The translations under genes were made by a program, and so were the position numbers. From CAJQPP01 sp963793465 (GTDB taxonomy: Bacteria > Planctomycetota > Planctomycetia > Pirellulales > Pirellulaceae), in the NCBI GenBank assembly GCA_963793465.1, contig CAWCAJ010000002.1, positions 219,327 through 283,326 of the forward strand: a stretch of DNA of 64,000 bases. Direction: 5' to 3'. Shown in pieces: positions 25,382-33,658 of this stretch; positions within the stretch are counted from its first letter, which is position 1; each line of letters starts with the position of its first letter. Under the pieces are notes generated by a model that ran no database searches, was not told the DNA's origin, and saw nothing but the letters and a program-made list of their open reading frames with translations.

Positions 25382-27241
25382 ATGCCACGCCTGACCCCAA
25401 TTCTGGCCCGCCCCATACTGGCCCCCGCTATGGCAATCTGCCACAGATTCCAATGGCTGGGCAGCATTTTGATGATGCTGATGTTGACCGTCCCGTTGGC
25501 TGCCTGGCAACAGCAGGCCACCACGCCCCCGCCTGCCAATGACCAGATGCAAATCCTGGCGGTGGTCAACGGCCAACAGATCACACGTGATCATCTGGCC
25601 AAGGAGACCTTGAACCGCTTTGGCGAATCGGTGACGGAAAGTCTGGTAAACAAGTACTTGATCACGGTGCAATGCCAGAAACAGGGTATCGTTGTCAGCG
25701 AGCAGGATGTGGACGCCGAGCTTGAAAAGCGGGCCAAAAGATATGGCATGTCTGCCGAACGCTATGTGGAGCTGATTTGCAGCGAGCGGGATATCAAAGT
25801 CTCCAAACTGCGGAATGATGTGATCTGGACCGAGTTGGCTTTACGCCGCCTGGCATCCTCCATGACTCAGGTGTCCGAAGAGGAGATTCAACGCCAGTTG
25901 GAAAGCGAATTTGGTCCCAAGGTGCAGGTCCGCGCCATCGCCTTGAACGACGCCGCCCGGGCCCAACAGTTGTTGGCGGAGGCCCGCGCCAATCCGGAAC
26001 AATTCAGTCGCCTGGCCATCAACCATTCCGTCGATCCCAATAGCGCTTCGGTGGGTGGCTTGTTACCGCCGCTGCGTCACAACATGGGTCAGCCACAGCT
26101 GGAGCAGGTCGCGTTCGCGCTGCAGGTCGGGCAAATCTCCGACGTGCTGCAACTGGAAAACCAGTTTCTGTTCCTCAAATGCGAAAGGCACTATCCAGCC
26201 ACGCAGCTGGGGGAACAGCAGCTGATTCTGCATCGGCAACGCATCCAGGAAGAGATCCGGGAATCGAAACTGGGGGACGCGGCCGAAGCCCTGTTCCGCA
26301 ACATGCAGGAAAGCTCACAAATCGTGAATGTGATCAACAACCCTCAACTCAGCCAGCAGATGCCGGGCGTGGCCACCACCGTCAATGGTCAACCGATTAC
26401 TCTGCAACAGATTCAGGAAGAGTGCCTGGTGCGTTTTGGCCGCGATGTCCTGCAAAGTGAAATCAACCGCACCTTGATCATGCAGCGTTTGCAGCAGTTG
26501 GGTGAGTCCGTGACGGCCCAGGATCTGGAGCAGGAAATGGCGCGGGCGGCCGTAGAATTTGGCGTGGTCAACCAGGATGGAACGGCCGATGTGGCCAAGT
26601 GGAAAGCGTTCGTCACTCAAAACGATTCCTCCAAAGCCGAGATCTACGTGCAGGACGAAGTCTGGCCCACGGTGGCCATGAAAAAAATCGTCGCCCGCAC
26701 CGTACAGGTTACCGACGAAGACATGCAAAAGGGCTTTGAGGCCAACTTCGGACCCCGCGTCGAGGTATTGGCGATCGTGCTCAAAGACCAACGCACGGCT
26801 CAGAAAGTCTGGGAAATGGCCAAGAGCAATCCCACGGAAAAGTACTTCGGGGAATTGGCCCATGAATATTCCATCGAAGCCGCCTCCCGCGCCCATTACG
26901 GGGAAGTGCCCCCGATTCAAATGCATGGGGGTCGGCAGATCCTGGAAGACGAGGCCTTTCGCTTGAAGCCGGGCGAGATCTCAGGGCTGATCCCCGTCGG
27001 CAACACCTGGATCGTGGTCTGGTGCAAAGGTCGCACCACCCCCGTGGTGCAGGAATTCGATGCCGTCAAGGATGAACTCTATCGTGACATCCTGGAAAAG
27101 AAAATGCGGGTGGCCATGAGCGAGGAGTTTCAGAAGCTGCAAGGTGCCTCGCAGATCGACAATTTCCTGGTCGGTTCATCGCAACCGGGCGCCCGCGAAG
27201 TGCAGGCCGCCCGCCAGCAGGAACTGCAAGGCAATCGGTAA
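25382..27241 (+). CDS. Double parvulin-type peptidylprolyl isomerase (SurA/PpiC-like)
   Basis: The 619-residue exported protein starts at ATG 25382 after AAGGAG. The leader is about 45 residues. Two similar modules follow, each a SurA_N-like helical domain plus a parvulin-like domain. Module 1 has 'VVNGQQITRDHLAKETLNRF' and 'AINHSVDPNSASVGGLLPPL'; module 2 has 'TVNGQPITLQQIQEECLVRF' and 'LAHEYSIEAASRAHYGEVPP'. The modules look like an internal duplication. Periplasmic chaperone/foldase work on exported proteins is the likely role. No partner gene is adjacent; a five-copy 19-bp repeat begins 22 bp after the stop. Confidence 0.9.
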   Translation: MPRLTPILARPILAPAMAICHRFQWLGSILMMLMLTVPLAAWQQQATTPPPANDQMQILAVVNGQQITRDHLAKETLNRFGESVTESLVNKYLITVQCQKQGIVVSEQDVDAELEKRAKRYGMSAERYVELICSERDIKVSKLRNDVIWTELALRRLASSMTQVSEEEIQRQLESEFGPKVQVRAIALNDAARAQQLLAEARANPEQFSRLAINHSVDPNSASVGGLLPPLRHNMGQPQLEQVAFALQVGQISDVLQLENQFLFLKCERHYPATQLGEQQLILHRQRIQEEIRESKLGDAAEALFRNMQESSQIVNVINNPQLSQQMPGVATTVNGQPITLQQIQEECLVRFGRDVLQSEINRTLIMQRLQQLGESVTAQDLEQEMARAAVEFGVVNQDGTADVAKWKAFVTQNDSSKAEIYVQDEVWPTVAMKKIVARTVQVTDEDMQKGFEANFGPRVEVLAIVLKDQRTAQKVWEMAKSNPTEKYFGELAHEYSIEAASRAHYGEVPPIQMHGGRQILEDEAFRLKPGEISGLIPVGNTWIVVWCKGRTTPVVQEFDAVKDELYRDILEKKMRVAMSEEFQKLQGASQIDNFLVGSSQPGAREVQAARQQELQGNR

Positions 27242-27263
27242 CGCAATCGACGCGACCAGCCAA

Positions 27264-27356
27264 ATCGCTTTGGACTGGCCAGATCGCTTTGGACTGGCCA
27301 GTTTGCTTTGGACTGGCCAGATCGCTTTGGACTGGCCAGTTTGCTCCGACTGGCCA
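27264..27356. repeat. 19-bp tandem repeat, about five copies
   Basis: The unit atcgctttggactggccag is present at 27264-27282, 27283-27301 and 27321-27339. A tttg-starting variant is at 27302-27320, and a degenerate copy at 27340-27356. The variants are arranged A-A-B-A-B'. It lies between the foldase gene and the tRNA-Ser. Confidence 0.95.
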
Positions 27357-27490
27357 ATCCTGCCCGACAGCCAGCAGGTGCGACTTGCCAAGTTGGCAAG
27401 TTGCGGATTAAATAGGGTTTCCGACGAGCCGCAATGGCGGGCTGGATGATCCGCGAACATCCGCCCCCCAAGAACGGTCCAACAGGAGCC

Positions 27491-27573
27491 GGAGGATAAG
27501 CGAATTGGCAAGCAGGTTGATTCGAAATCAATTGCCCAGCAATGGGTTGCGGGTTCGAGTCCCGTGTCCTCCG
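27491..27573 (+). tRNA. tRNA-Ser (anticodon CGA)
   Basis: The 83-nt sequence folds as a class II tRNA. The acceptor is ggaggat/gtcctcc with discriminator G. The anticodon stem gttga/tcaat encloses ttcgaaa (anticodon CGA), the long variable arm is gccca-gcaa-tgggt, and the T arm holds ttcgagt. CGA reads serine UCG; the long variable arm and G73 agree with serine. Position 8 is A rather than U, the D stem is short (2-3 bp), and an alternative fold pairs eight acceptor bases (ggaggata/tgtcctcc) with a 4-bp T stem. CCA is not encoded. Confidence 0.85.
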
Positions 27574-27577
27574 CTGA

Positions 27578-27614
27578 AAAAACTGACTCGGTAATTACCG
27601 AGTCAGTTTTTTTT
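27578..27614 (+). terminator. Rho-independent terminator after tRNA-Ser
   Basis: A perfect inverted repeat (actgactcggtaa / ttaccgagtcagt) is followed by eight T residues, only a few bases after the tRNA 3' end. Confidence 0.9.
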
Positions 27615-27653
27615 GCGCACCCATTTGTCGTAGTGCCAGTGGAGGACGAATCG

Positions 27654-27812
27654 CTAATGCCGGCGGCAACACAAACTGCCTTGTTTTATGCAATGAGACT
27701 TGAAAAATCCCCGGAACGAGTGTGAGACGAATCCACCTTCATCTCGTCCAACAGCAAAGCCGACTTTCTTCGCGGCACGTTGGATCGCTTCGTTCAGGTT
27801 GTCTGCTTTCAT
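27654..27812 (-). pseudogene. Tyrosine integrase C-terminal fragment
   Basis: A 52-residue frame starting at ATG 27812, after a strong GGGAGG, encodes MKADNLNEAIQRAAKK and then 'GFVSHSFRGFFKSHCIKQG'. The H-x-x-R arrangement ('HSFRGFFKSHC') resembles the catalytic box of tyrosine recombinases. The sequence then diverges and stops before a Tyr nucleophile. Lying just beyond a tRNA gene, it is best read as the remnant of an element that used the tRNA as its attachment site. It could alternatively be a small unrelated gene, given its good ribosome-binding site. Confidence 0.5.
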
Positions 27813-28314
27813 TTTTGTGCCTCCCTTTGAACGTATCATTGGCATCGTGCAAAAGTAGTATTTCGAACGAGGTCTTTGGTAAGATTGCAAGACACGCATT
27901 AACCGGGGTGAATCGGCACGTCGCGCTCCAGGGTTTTTGTTCTATGCGGCGGGGCTGTATAAAAAACATTCGGCTTTCAACTTTACATGCGGCTTACGAC
28001 TCCGTCATCTGGATGCTGTTTTTTCTGTTTCACTGGTGCGTCGATATCGGCGGTGACACAGATAACACCGCAAAAATCGGTGTTTTGACGCATATTTGAT
28101 TCGGCAAATTTCTTTCCCCAGCCGAATTGGGGTCAAAAAGAAAGGCCCGCCACTTGGTGCTGACGAGCCTGTTTTGTTTTGAGCCGGGTTGTAACTCCGG
28201 CATCAGTGGAGGCGGCCACAAGGACTCGCAACGGGGCTAGTGGATTTCGGTCCTGCCAAAGACAACCAATCGACCCTTGACGGATAGAGAGTATAATGGT
28301 TTCAGGAGCCGATC
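27813..28314. other. 502-bp region without a recognised gene
   Basis: Only short frames without similarity are seen. TATAAT at 28292-28297 lies 18 bp before the antitoxin start but lacks a properly spaced -35; TTGACG is only 9 bp away. Confidence 0.4.
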
Positions 28315-28545
28315 ATGACCAATCAAGAACTGCTTGTAACCATTCAGTCACTGCCGCCAAGCCAACAGCTGGAACTTGCTAACACGATTTTGGATCGCTT
28401 GGCCGAGTCCGGAAGCTGGCCGATCAGTGACGAGATGAAACGACTCTTGGATCAACGTACTGAAAAAGCAGACGACGCCCCGGATCGCCTTCGCCCTGCA
28501 GAAAAGGTATTCGCCGATCTTCGTGCGAAATTGAATGCGAGCTGA
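28315..28545 (+). CDS. Antitoxin of TIGR02574 addiction-module family
   Basis: The 76-residue protein begins MTNQELLVTIQSLPPSQQLELANTI (first 20 residues: helical, family-typical) and continues 'LDRLAESGSW'. It matches the 'putative addiction module component' family whose genes precede ParE/RelE toxins. The C-terminal part ('RLRPAEKVFADLRAKLNAS') is the toxin-wrapping segment in such pairs. Its stop codon overlaps the start of the toxin by one base (TGATG), showing translational coupling. Antitoxin and complex usually repress their own promoter. Confidence 0.85.
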   Translation: MTNQELLVTIQSLPPSQQLELANTILDRLAESGSWPISDEMKRLLDQRTEKADDAPDRLRPAEKVFADLRAKLNAS

Positions 28546-28841
28546 TGGCATTTCCTGTTCGCTTTACGGAAGAAGCTGAAAAGGACCTCATTGATGCCGC
28601 AACGTGGTTTGCAGTTGAAGTGAATGTTGACCTGGCCAGTCGATTCATCGATTCGATGGAGTCCGCAATTCAGAAAGTGGCCGAGAATCCGGAGCATTAC
28701 GCGGTCGTCTATAAGGACTATCGGCAGTGTGTCATCCGCCCATTTTCACACATTTTGACTTATCGAATCAAGTCTCAAGCCATCGAGATTCTGGCCATCA
28801 CTCACGGCAGTCGGGATCCGAAAGTCTGGAAGAAACGGTAG
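28545..28841 (+). CDS. ParE/RelE-type toxin
   Basis: The 98-residue protein has the ParE/RelE fold pattern: 'VRFTEEAEKDLIDAATWFAV' (helix pair), 'ASRFIDSMESAIQKVAENPE', 'VVYKDYRQCVIRPFSHILTY' (central strands with Arg) and the ending 'ILAITHGSRDPKVWKKR', close to the family's 'H..RDP..W' signature. ParE members poison gyrase and RelE members cleave mRNA; the 'HGSRDPKVW' ending favours the ParE side. It is translationally coupled to the antitoxin and lies next to a serine-recombinase relic, as expected for an addiction module on a mobile element. Confidence 0.87.
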   Translation: MAFPVRFTEEAEKDLIDAATWFAVEVNVDLASRFIDSMESAIQKVAENPEHYAVVYKDYRQCVIRPFSHILTYRIKSQAIEILAITHGSRDPKVWKKR

Positions 28842-28868
28842 GCCAAAGACGGGCCGAGTACGGACGAA

Positions 28869-29362
28869 ATGGCCAGACTGGACGAACGACGCACACGGCT
28901 CAAACAGGTGGGCCAGGCAATCCGGTCGCTGTTAACGCTTGATGATCGGGAAAGCGAGTTTCTGCAAACCGAGCTCAAAGACCTGCATGGCCAGCTTCGG
29001 GCTAGCGGGCCAAGGAGCGAGGGCGACCAGCGGAAGCCCGGTGATTCAATTGATGCGTCGAGTCATCGTGCAGGCTTGCGTCCACCGGCGAAAATTCGCT
29101 GGACAAATCCATCCGGCAGATCGAAACTCGGCCCGCGACCGAAGCCGACCTGGAAGCGGTCACCTCAGCGTTATAACGGCTGGATCCAATCTGGGAAGTT
29201 TTGTACCCCGAGGAGCAGCGCCGCGTCCTGGAACTGTTGATCGACGAAATCGATGTCGGCAAGACGGCTGTGACGGTGCAGTTCCGGGCCGAAGGGATCG
29301 AACAAATCGCAACTGAACTGGAGCCGATTGGAGAACGAAGTGGACGAGCAGGCACTCAATGA
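28869..29362 (+). pseudogene. Large serine recombinase, C-terminal remnant
   Basis: The first frame reads 'MARLDERRTRLKQVGQAIRS' and 'ESEFLQTELKDLHGQLRAS', the coiled-coil region of large serine recombinases. After a frameshift near 29000-29090, another frame gives 'IETRPATEADLEAVTSAL', an in-frame TAA, and then 'LDPIWEVLYPEEQRRVLELL', 'IDEIDVGKTAVTVQF' and 'IEQIATELEPIGER', the typical C-terminus. The catalytic N-terminal domain is absent. The gene is therefore dead: N-terminally deleted, frameshifted and carrying a stop. Confidence 0.75.
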
Positions 29363-29725
29363 CAAATACCCAGGGCGCATGGTGTACCGCGAAGGCGATC
29401 GGATCATTGTTAAAATCTCGGTGCGCTTTCGCCGGCGCAATGGGCGGCAGATGATCCTTGCGCGGGCGAGGACGGAGCCTCTAATTCAAAATCGGAAGAC
29501 AACGCTTTGGCATTAGCGATTTCCCGGGCCTGGAAGGGGCAGGAAGAACTTGAGTCGGGCCAGTACGCCAGCCTGGAAGAACTGGCCCGCTCAAAAGGCG
29601 TCGATCGCAGTTACGCCGGGCGGCTGCTCAAGCTGACGTCGCTGGCACCGGAGATTGTGGAGGCGATATACTTAACAACTGCTGAGCAAACACGGGGCTT
29701 TTCGGAGGCAAGCGATGGCGTATAG
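29359..29725 (+). pseudogene. Recombinase-associated HTH protein, frameshifted and truncated
   Basis: The ATG overlaps the recombinase stop (ATGA). One frame has 'DRIIVKISVRFRRRNGRQMI'. After a frameshift near 29460 a second frame has 'ALAISRAWKGQEELESGQYA', 'SLEELARSKGVDRSYAGRLL' and 'KLTSLAPEIVEAI', the DNA-binding part. This matches the small protein usually encoded right after large serine recombinases. The normal ending is replaced by unrelated residues (YLTTAEQTRGFSEASDGV), so the element was cut at about 29670. Confidence 0.7.
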
Positions 29726-30165
29726 CCTTGATGTGGGACTCGGCAAGTTCTTCGGCCTCATCAATCTGCCCAACATCAACGTACACCCCTACAAGCGACG
29801 GGCCAAAGATGAAACTTAAGCCGCCGTTTTTCGCGTTGTAGGCTTTTTCTATTAGGGTGAGAGCCTCTTGGTTACGTCCAATCTGGGCGTAGTTTACCCC
29901 CAGATTTGCACCGGCGAACAAAGTTTTAAAGTCGTGTTCGCCGTGTATCTTGGAATAAACGTCCACCAATTGTTCGAAAAGTGGAATCGAGACGTTGAGG
30001 CGATTGGCGGTAAAATATGCCGTGGCAAGTGCTGCCATTAAATCGCACGTTTGCGGTTCTTCGGTCCAATTTCTGGATTCGCAAGTATTACGAATATCGT
30101 CAAGTAACTGATCAACGGCGTTAGCGCCGGCAGTGAGTTGGCCAGCTGCTGCAGCGACAACCGCT
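29660..30165 (-). pseudogene. TPR-domain fragment (possibly of a Ser/Thr kinase)
   Basis: On the minus strand, reading from about 30165, the frame gives 'SREAVVAAAAGQLTAGANAV', 'LMAALATAYFTANRLNVSIP', 'LFEQLVDVYSKIHGEHDFKT' and 'ANLGVNYAQIGRNQEALTLI'. These are TPR_12-type repeats as in the C-termini of planctomycete serine/threonine kinases. There is no upstream start (a TAA is at about 30170), no kinase domain, and the 3' end runs into the recombinase relic. It is probably a fragment of a host gene broken by the inserted element; a shorter gene starting at MAALAT (30038) is the alternative. Confidence 0.55.
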
Positions 30166-30395
30166 TCTCGGCTTTACCGCAGGGGGTTCTGTATGCACTT
30201 GGGTTGGCACTATCATTGGGTACTTTGTGGGAATTGGTTCCGGCGAGTCTTGCCTGAGGACCGTTGATCGTGCAAATCCAGTGTGAGGACCAGACGAGAC
30301 GTTGCAAGGAGAACTCAACAGGTACAATGAATGGCAACGGGGTTCGCTACAAGCTGATTCCGGAAGTGCGGTAACGACTCAAGAGCCAAACATCA

Positions 30396-31259
30396 ATGAA
30401 TGAAGTCGCCTTAAGACTTGCTCGGCCTGCTGACGCCAATTCGATTGCGAAGTTGATCTTTGATTCATTCGAAGCGCTTTCTGCCAATTACGGTCAGGCA
30501 TCCGACTTTGAATCGCCTCCTGCTGACCGAACCCGCCAACGCTTGGACAAACTCCCTCAGTGCAACGACTTTTGCGTCGTTGCGGAAACTGAGAAGCTGC
30601 TGGTCGGGGTAAATTTCATCGACTGCCACGGCGATATTGGTGCCATTGGCGTTTTAGCCGTCTTGCCTTCTTTTCAAGGTCAGGGAATTGGCAGGAGGTT
30701 GATGGAGGCGGTGATAGAACACGGAAAACATGTCGGTTACACGTCCCAAAGACTGTTGCAAGCAGCGTACAACGCCAGATCGATGGGATTGTATCTGAGT
30801 ATGAAAATGGTCGTTCGTGAACACCTTCTGAATTTTAACGGCACCGTGAATGGCAAGAGCAATCCTGATATCAGTATAGAGCAGGGCACGGACAATGATG
30901 TGGAAGCTTGTTCCACGTTTTGCCAGAACTTCTATCGGACGGGACGAAGCCGAGAGATCGAGGAGGCCGCGGCGGGTGGCAATTTATTTATCGCACGAGA
31001 GAGCCGCAGCATCACAGGGCTTACGACCGGCATCGGTTTTGCGGGATTCTCGGTAGCATCGACCAATGACATTCTCAAAAGCCTGATCGTCAACGAAAAG
31101 ATAATCGAGCCGCCCGGTGTATTGGTTCCTGCAAAGAACCATTCGCTGGTCCAATGGTGCCTCGACTCCGGCCTCAAGACCCACCAGACCATGAATCTAA
31201 TGACTTTGGGCGAATACGAAGAACCGGTTGGCAGCTGGCTTCCGTCGATCAACTTCTGA
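30396..31259 (+). CDS. GNAT family N-acetyltransferase
   Basis: The 287-residue protein has an N-terminal GNAT domain: 'LRLARPADANSIAKLIFDSF' (beta1-alpha1), and motif A 'IGVLAVLPSFQGQGIGRRLM' (residues 84-103) with the acetyl-CoA pyrophosphate-binding Q-x-x-G-x-G. The C-terminal half (about 145-287) is longer than a single GNAT domain needs and may be a degenerate second GNAT fold or a substrate domain ('NHSLVQWCLDSGLKTHQTMN' resembles the end of such a domain). The substrate is unknown. It lies in the accessory region but is intact. Confidence 0.85.
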   Translation: MNEVALRLARPADANSIAKLIFDSFEALSANYGQASDFESPPADRTRQRLDKLPQCNDFCVVAETEKLLVGVNFIDCHGDIGAIGVLAVLPSFQGQGIGRRLMEAVIEHGKHVGYTSQRLLQAAYNARSMGLYLSMKMVVREHLLNFNGTVNGKSNPDISIEQGTDNDVEACSTFCQNFYRTGRSREIEEAAAGGNLFIARESRSITGLTTGIGFAGFSVASTNDILKSLIVNEKIIEPPGVLVPAKNHSLVQWCLDSGLKTHQTMNLMTLGEYEEPVGSWLPSINF

Positions 31260-31401
31260 GTTGCCGTTGGCTATCTCCGCTCCTTTGTACCAGCGTAAGA
31301 GAGAGTTTTGGATTAAACAGCTGCGCGGATCAAATCCGACCGAATCGCCGGCTCAGCGGATCGCCACCGCGTTTTCCGGCCCTGGTATTTTCATCTCGAA
31401 T

Positions 31402-32211
31402 TCACTGCGGGTTTTCATTACCAGTTGGCGAAAAGATCTCCTGGTTGATTAACGTCCCGTCCCGGTATTCAAAAAGTGCTTTGATCTCTTCGTCCTTGAC
31501 CTTTTTTCCTGCAGCGGAGTAGATTTTGCGAACGGAGCCGTCGAACAACGCCACCAGCAGGTAGTCTCCCTTCTTTAGTGACCTGACCAGTTTGACGGCA
31601 GCCTCGACATCGATATCTTCGGGCGAAGTCCACTTGCTGCCATCGACCGCTGGATTTTCCATAAACGCAATAGTGTTGGAGGTACCATCAACAACGTGTT
31701 GGAAGGACTGTGGTGGTGTCTCGTGTCTGATCGCGCAGATCAGATTTCCATTCCCCATTTCGAACGATTTACGGGCATTACTGTTGACCAGTGGTTTATT
31801 CTGAGCAGAGTCCCAGGCCAGCGATACGTCAAATTTTTCGTATTCATCGTTATGTTCCAGGTACGGCAATACCAGAACACGCCAACTCAGATCTTGACTG
31901 ATTTGGCCATTCCCCACTGCGGCCATCGGAAATTTCAGGGTGGCAGCTTGGAAGTTATGCATGCTCAGGGCCACTTGCCTTAACTTATTCATGTCGTCAC
32001 TTCGGTCATCGACGACATCCATTGACTTCTCCTGCGTGACAGCACCTTCGTGGCTCCCTTTACCAGGCTCGGCAGTCGTCGTTCCTCTCGCCGCCTCACC
32101 GGTAGCCAATTGATTTTCACTCAATCCCGACTCGGATTCCGTTTTGGAATCAGGCCCGCAACCGGTCAAGAAGACAGTAACCAGCAGTAACAGCATCCAT
32201 CGTTGCGTCAT
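31402..32211 (-). CDS. DUF1559 lipoprotein (planctomycete type)
   Basis: The 269-residue protein starts at ATG 32211 with a lipoprotein leader (MTQRWMLLLLVTVFLTGCG; Cys 18). After a polar linker it has the DUF1559 core: 'NKLRQVALSMHNFQAATLKF', 'ISQDLSWRVLVLPYLEHNDE', 'VSLAWDSAQNKPLVNSNARK', 'FQHVVDGTSNTIAFMENPAV' and 'KGDYLLVALFDGSVRKI'. DUF1559 proteins are vastly expanded in Planctomycetes, usually with a pseudopilin-like N-terminal helix; here a lipobox replaces it. The function is unknown, and the location is the cell envelope. It is convergent with the GNAT gene. Confidence 0.88.
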   Translation of the reverse strand: MTQRWMLLLLVTVFLTGCGPDSKTESESGLSENQLATGEAARGTTTAEPGKGSHEGAVTQEKSMDVVDDRSDDMNKLRQVALSMHNFQAATLKFPMAAVGNGQISQDLSWRVLVLPYLEHNDEYEKFDVSLAWDSAQNKPLVNSNARKSFEMGNGNLICAIRHETPPQSFQHVVDGTSNTIAFMENPAVDGSKWTSPEDIDVEAAVKLVRSLKKGDYLLVALFDGSVRKIYSAAGKKVKDEEIKALFEYRDGTLINQEIFSPTGNENPQ

Positions 32212-32339
32212 TTTATTTCCCCTGAGAAGTTCTTTCCAAGTGGTTGGTTGGATCCTTTCATGATAACAGATTAACAAAAGACGGGATGCCCCGGCCCTTC
32301 CAAATGAGCCGGCTTGGGGCAAGTGGTTAACCAGTGAAT

Positions 32340-32487
32340 GCGAGAGGGATCGAACGTGCGTTCAGCCTGTTCATCAATCGCTTGGAACGGAGTTGGCACA
32401 GCCGGTCAACGTCCACAACGTTCGTTCACTGACCTGGAGCCACTCGGCCACCTCACGTGGTCGCAGAAGATGGTCGATGTAGGTTTC
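32340..32487 (-). pseudogene. Excisionase-type HTH remnant
   Basis: On the minus strand from 32487 the frame reads 'LLRPREVAEWLQVSERTLWT' followed by LTG and then loses similarity. This is the helix-turn-helix of excisionase/MerR-type proteins that accompany tyrosine integrases in planctomycete mobile elements. It has no start, no intact C-terminus and stops soon after. Confidence 0.6.
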
Positions 32488-32559
32488 CTTTCGCACTCTG
32501 CAAATTCCTTCTGCAATGAAATGAAAACTCCCTGCTGATAGAGCTTTCCCATGCGGACG

Positions 32560-33110
32560 TGAGTTGGCCCGAGAATTTCAAGAACTTTTGAAATTGTTCT
32601 ACATGTAGCAATTTATTTTCGGAGAACTCCGGGACTTCACGTGGACGCTCCTCCGTTTTGGCACCGTTCTGATCTCTCTGGGGATGACGCAGGAATTGGC
32701 CACCAAGTAGATTGGCGTATTGACACAGACGCTGAGCCGTTGGCTGAAAGAGTACAGTGGGCTGCGGATGGACCAGGCTTTGACTCGATGGATCAGCCTT
32801 GCAGCACGCAACGCCGCAAGGAATAGTGTCGGCCAAGCAATAACGATCGCGGTCAGTTTCGGATCGTTGCTGGAATTCGGTGCGTCAGAATCGAGGCCCT
32901 TTTTGCAGCGTTTGCAAAGTGCACCGGATTCTGCACCGCCTGTTTCAGAAAGTGCGGTTTTCCTTGATCAGCTTTCGCCGGCGAGCGTCGTTGAAAAAGG
33001 TGCGAACGAACTGAAGCCGCTTGGCCACGGTGGTTGCCGCCAATTAGGATCCGACCAGGTGCTGTCGGAAATCAAGTGCTTCGGCCACAGCCCTTTCACG
33101 GGTTGATCTC
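32560..33110 (-). pseudogene. Degenerate tyrosine integrase, core-binding and middle region
   Basis: From about 33060 downward the minus strand reads 'LAATTVAKRLQFVRTFFNDA' and 'RRRKLIKEN', the SAM-like core-binding domain of tyrosine recombinases, ended by a TGA. Farther on, weaker similarity to the catalytic domain's N-part persists in shifting frames (around 32600-32700, 'EERPREVPEFSENKLL'). Several stops and frameshifts show long decay. The intergenic stretch that remains has no other gene. Confidence 0.55.
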
Positions 33111-33339
33111 GTTCTCATTTCTCATATGCTGAGCCTCGAACGCTTCCGACTCGTCAAATTCGCGGGGTAGAGCCGAAGTATCTTTGCAGTTCGATCTGCT
33201 TCGAGTCTCACCCGATTTTCAAATGTAAAAATTGGCGGTGTGAATCGTGTCGTCATATCTGAGGAGTCGCCTCTGGCGAATTACAGCGGAATGTGGCACT
33301 GAGTCGCGGGCTCTGACCCGCGCGAGGTCCCCTCATCGA

Positions 33340-33608
33340 GGCGAATGCGGTTGGCTTTCCAAAGCCAAATGTAGATCGGGAACGGTTGAGTCAGCTCGGT
33401 TTCTTGGCTCGACGGCATCGCGTGAAAGAGTTTTGGCCACGGTTGCAGACCAAGACGTCCGACAATTTTCGCGAGCGTCGTCCGTCGTGAAGATACTGAT
33501 GTGTTTCCGTTTTTCGCGTCGATCAAAATCTCTGCGTTAACGACGACAATTTTTCGGATTTGAGGGCCCGGAACGACGGATGGGCACGAATACCGCGTGA
33601 TCGCCCCC
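33340..33608 (-). pseudogene. Tyrosine integrase C-terminal catalytic remnant (separate copy)
   Basis: The minus-strand frame contains 'AITRYSCPSVVPGPQIRK', then 'LAKIVGRLGLQPWPKLFHAM' and 'SSQETELTQPFPIYIWLW'. This matches the end of planctomycete site-specific integrases, which normally read 'GLEPWPRLFHNLRAS-RQTEL'. The catalytic Arg of the H-x-x-R box is lost (H-A-M-P) and the Tyr region is missing. Its N-terminal part is absent because the stress-protein gene follows directly upstream. It cannot be continuous with the core-binding remnant at 32960-33060, which lies downstream of it on the same strand. Confidence 0.65.
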
Positions 33609-33658
33609 AACCGTGCCCTGTCGTCACACTTCCAGCATTCTCCTACGATTCAAACGAA

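Noticed and set aside
28275..28297. Promoter TTGACG/TATAAT before the toxin-antitoxin pair
   Set aside because: The boxes are only 11 bp apart at most, far below the 16-18 bp needed.
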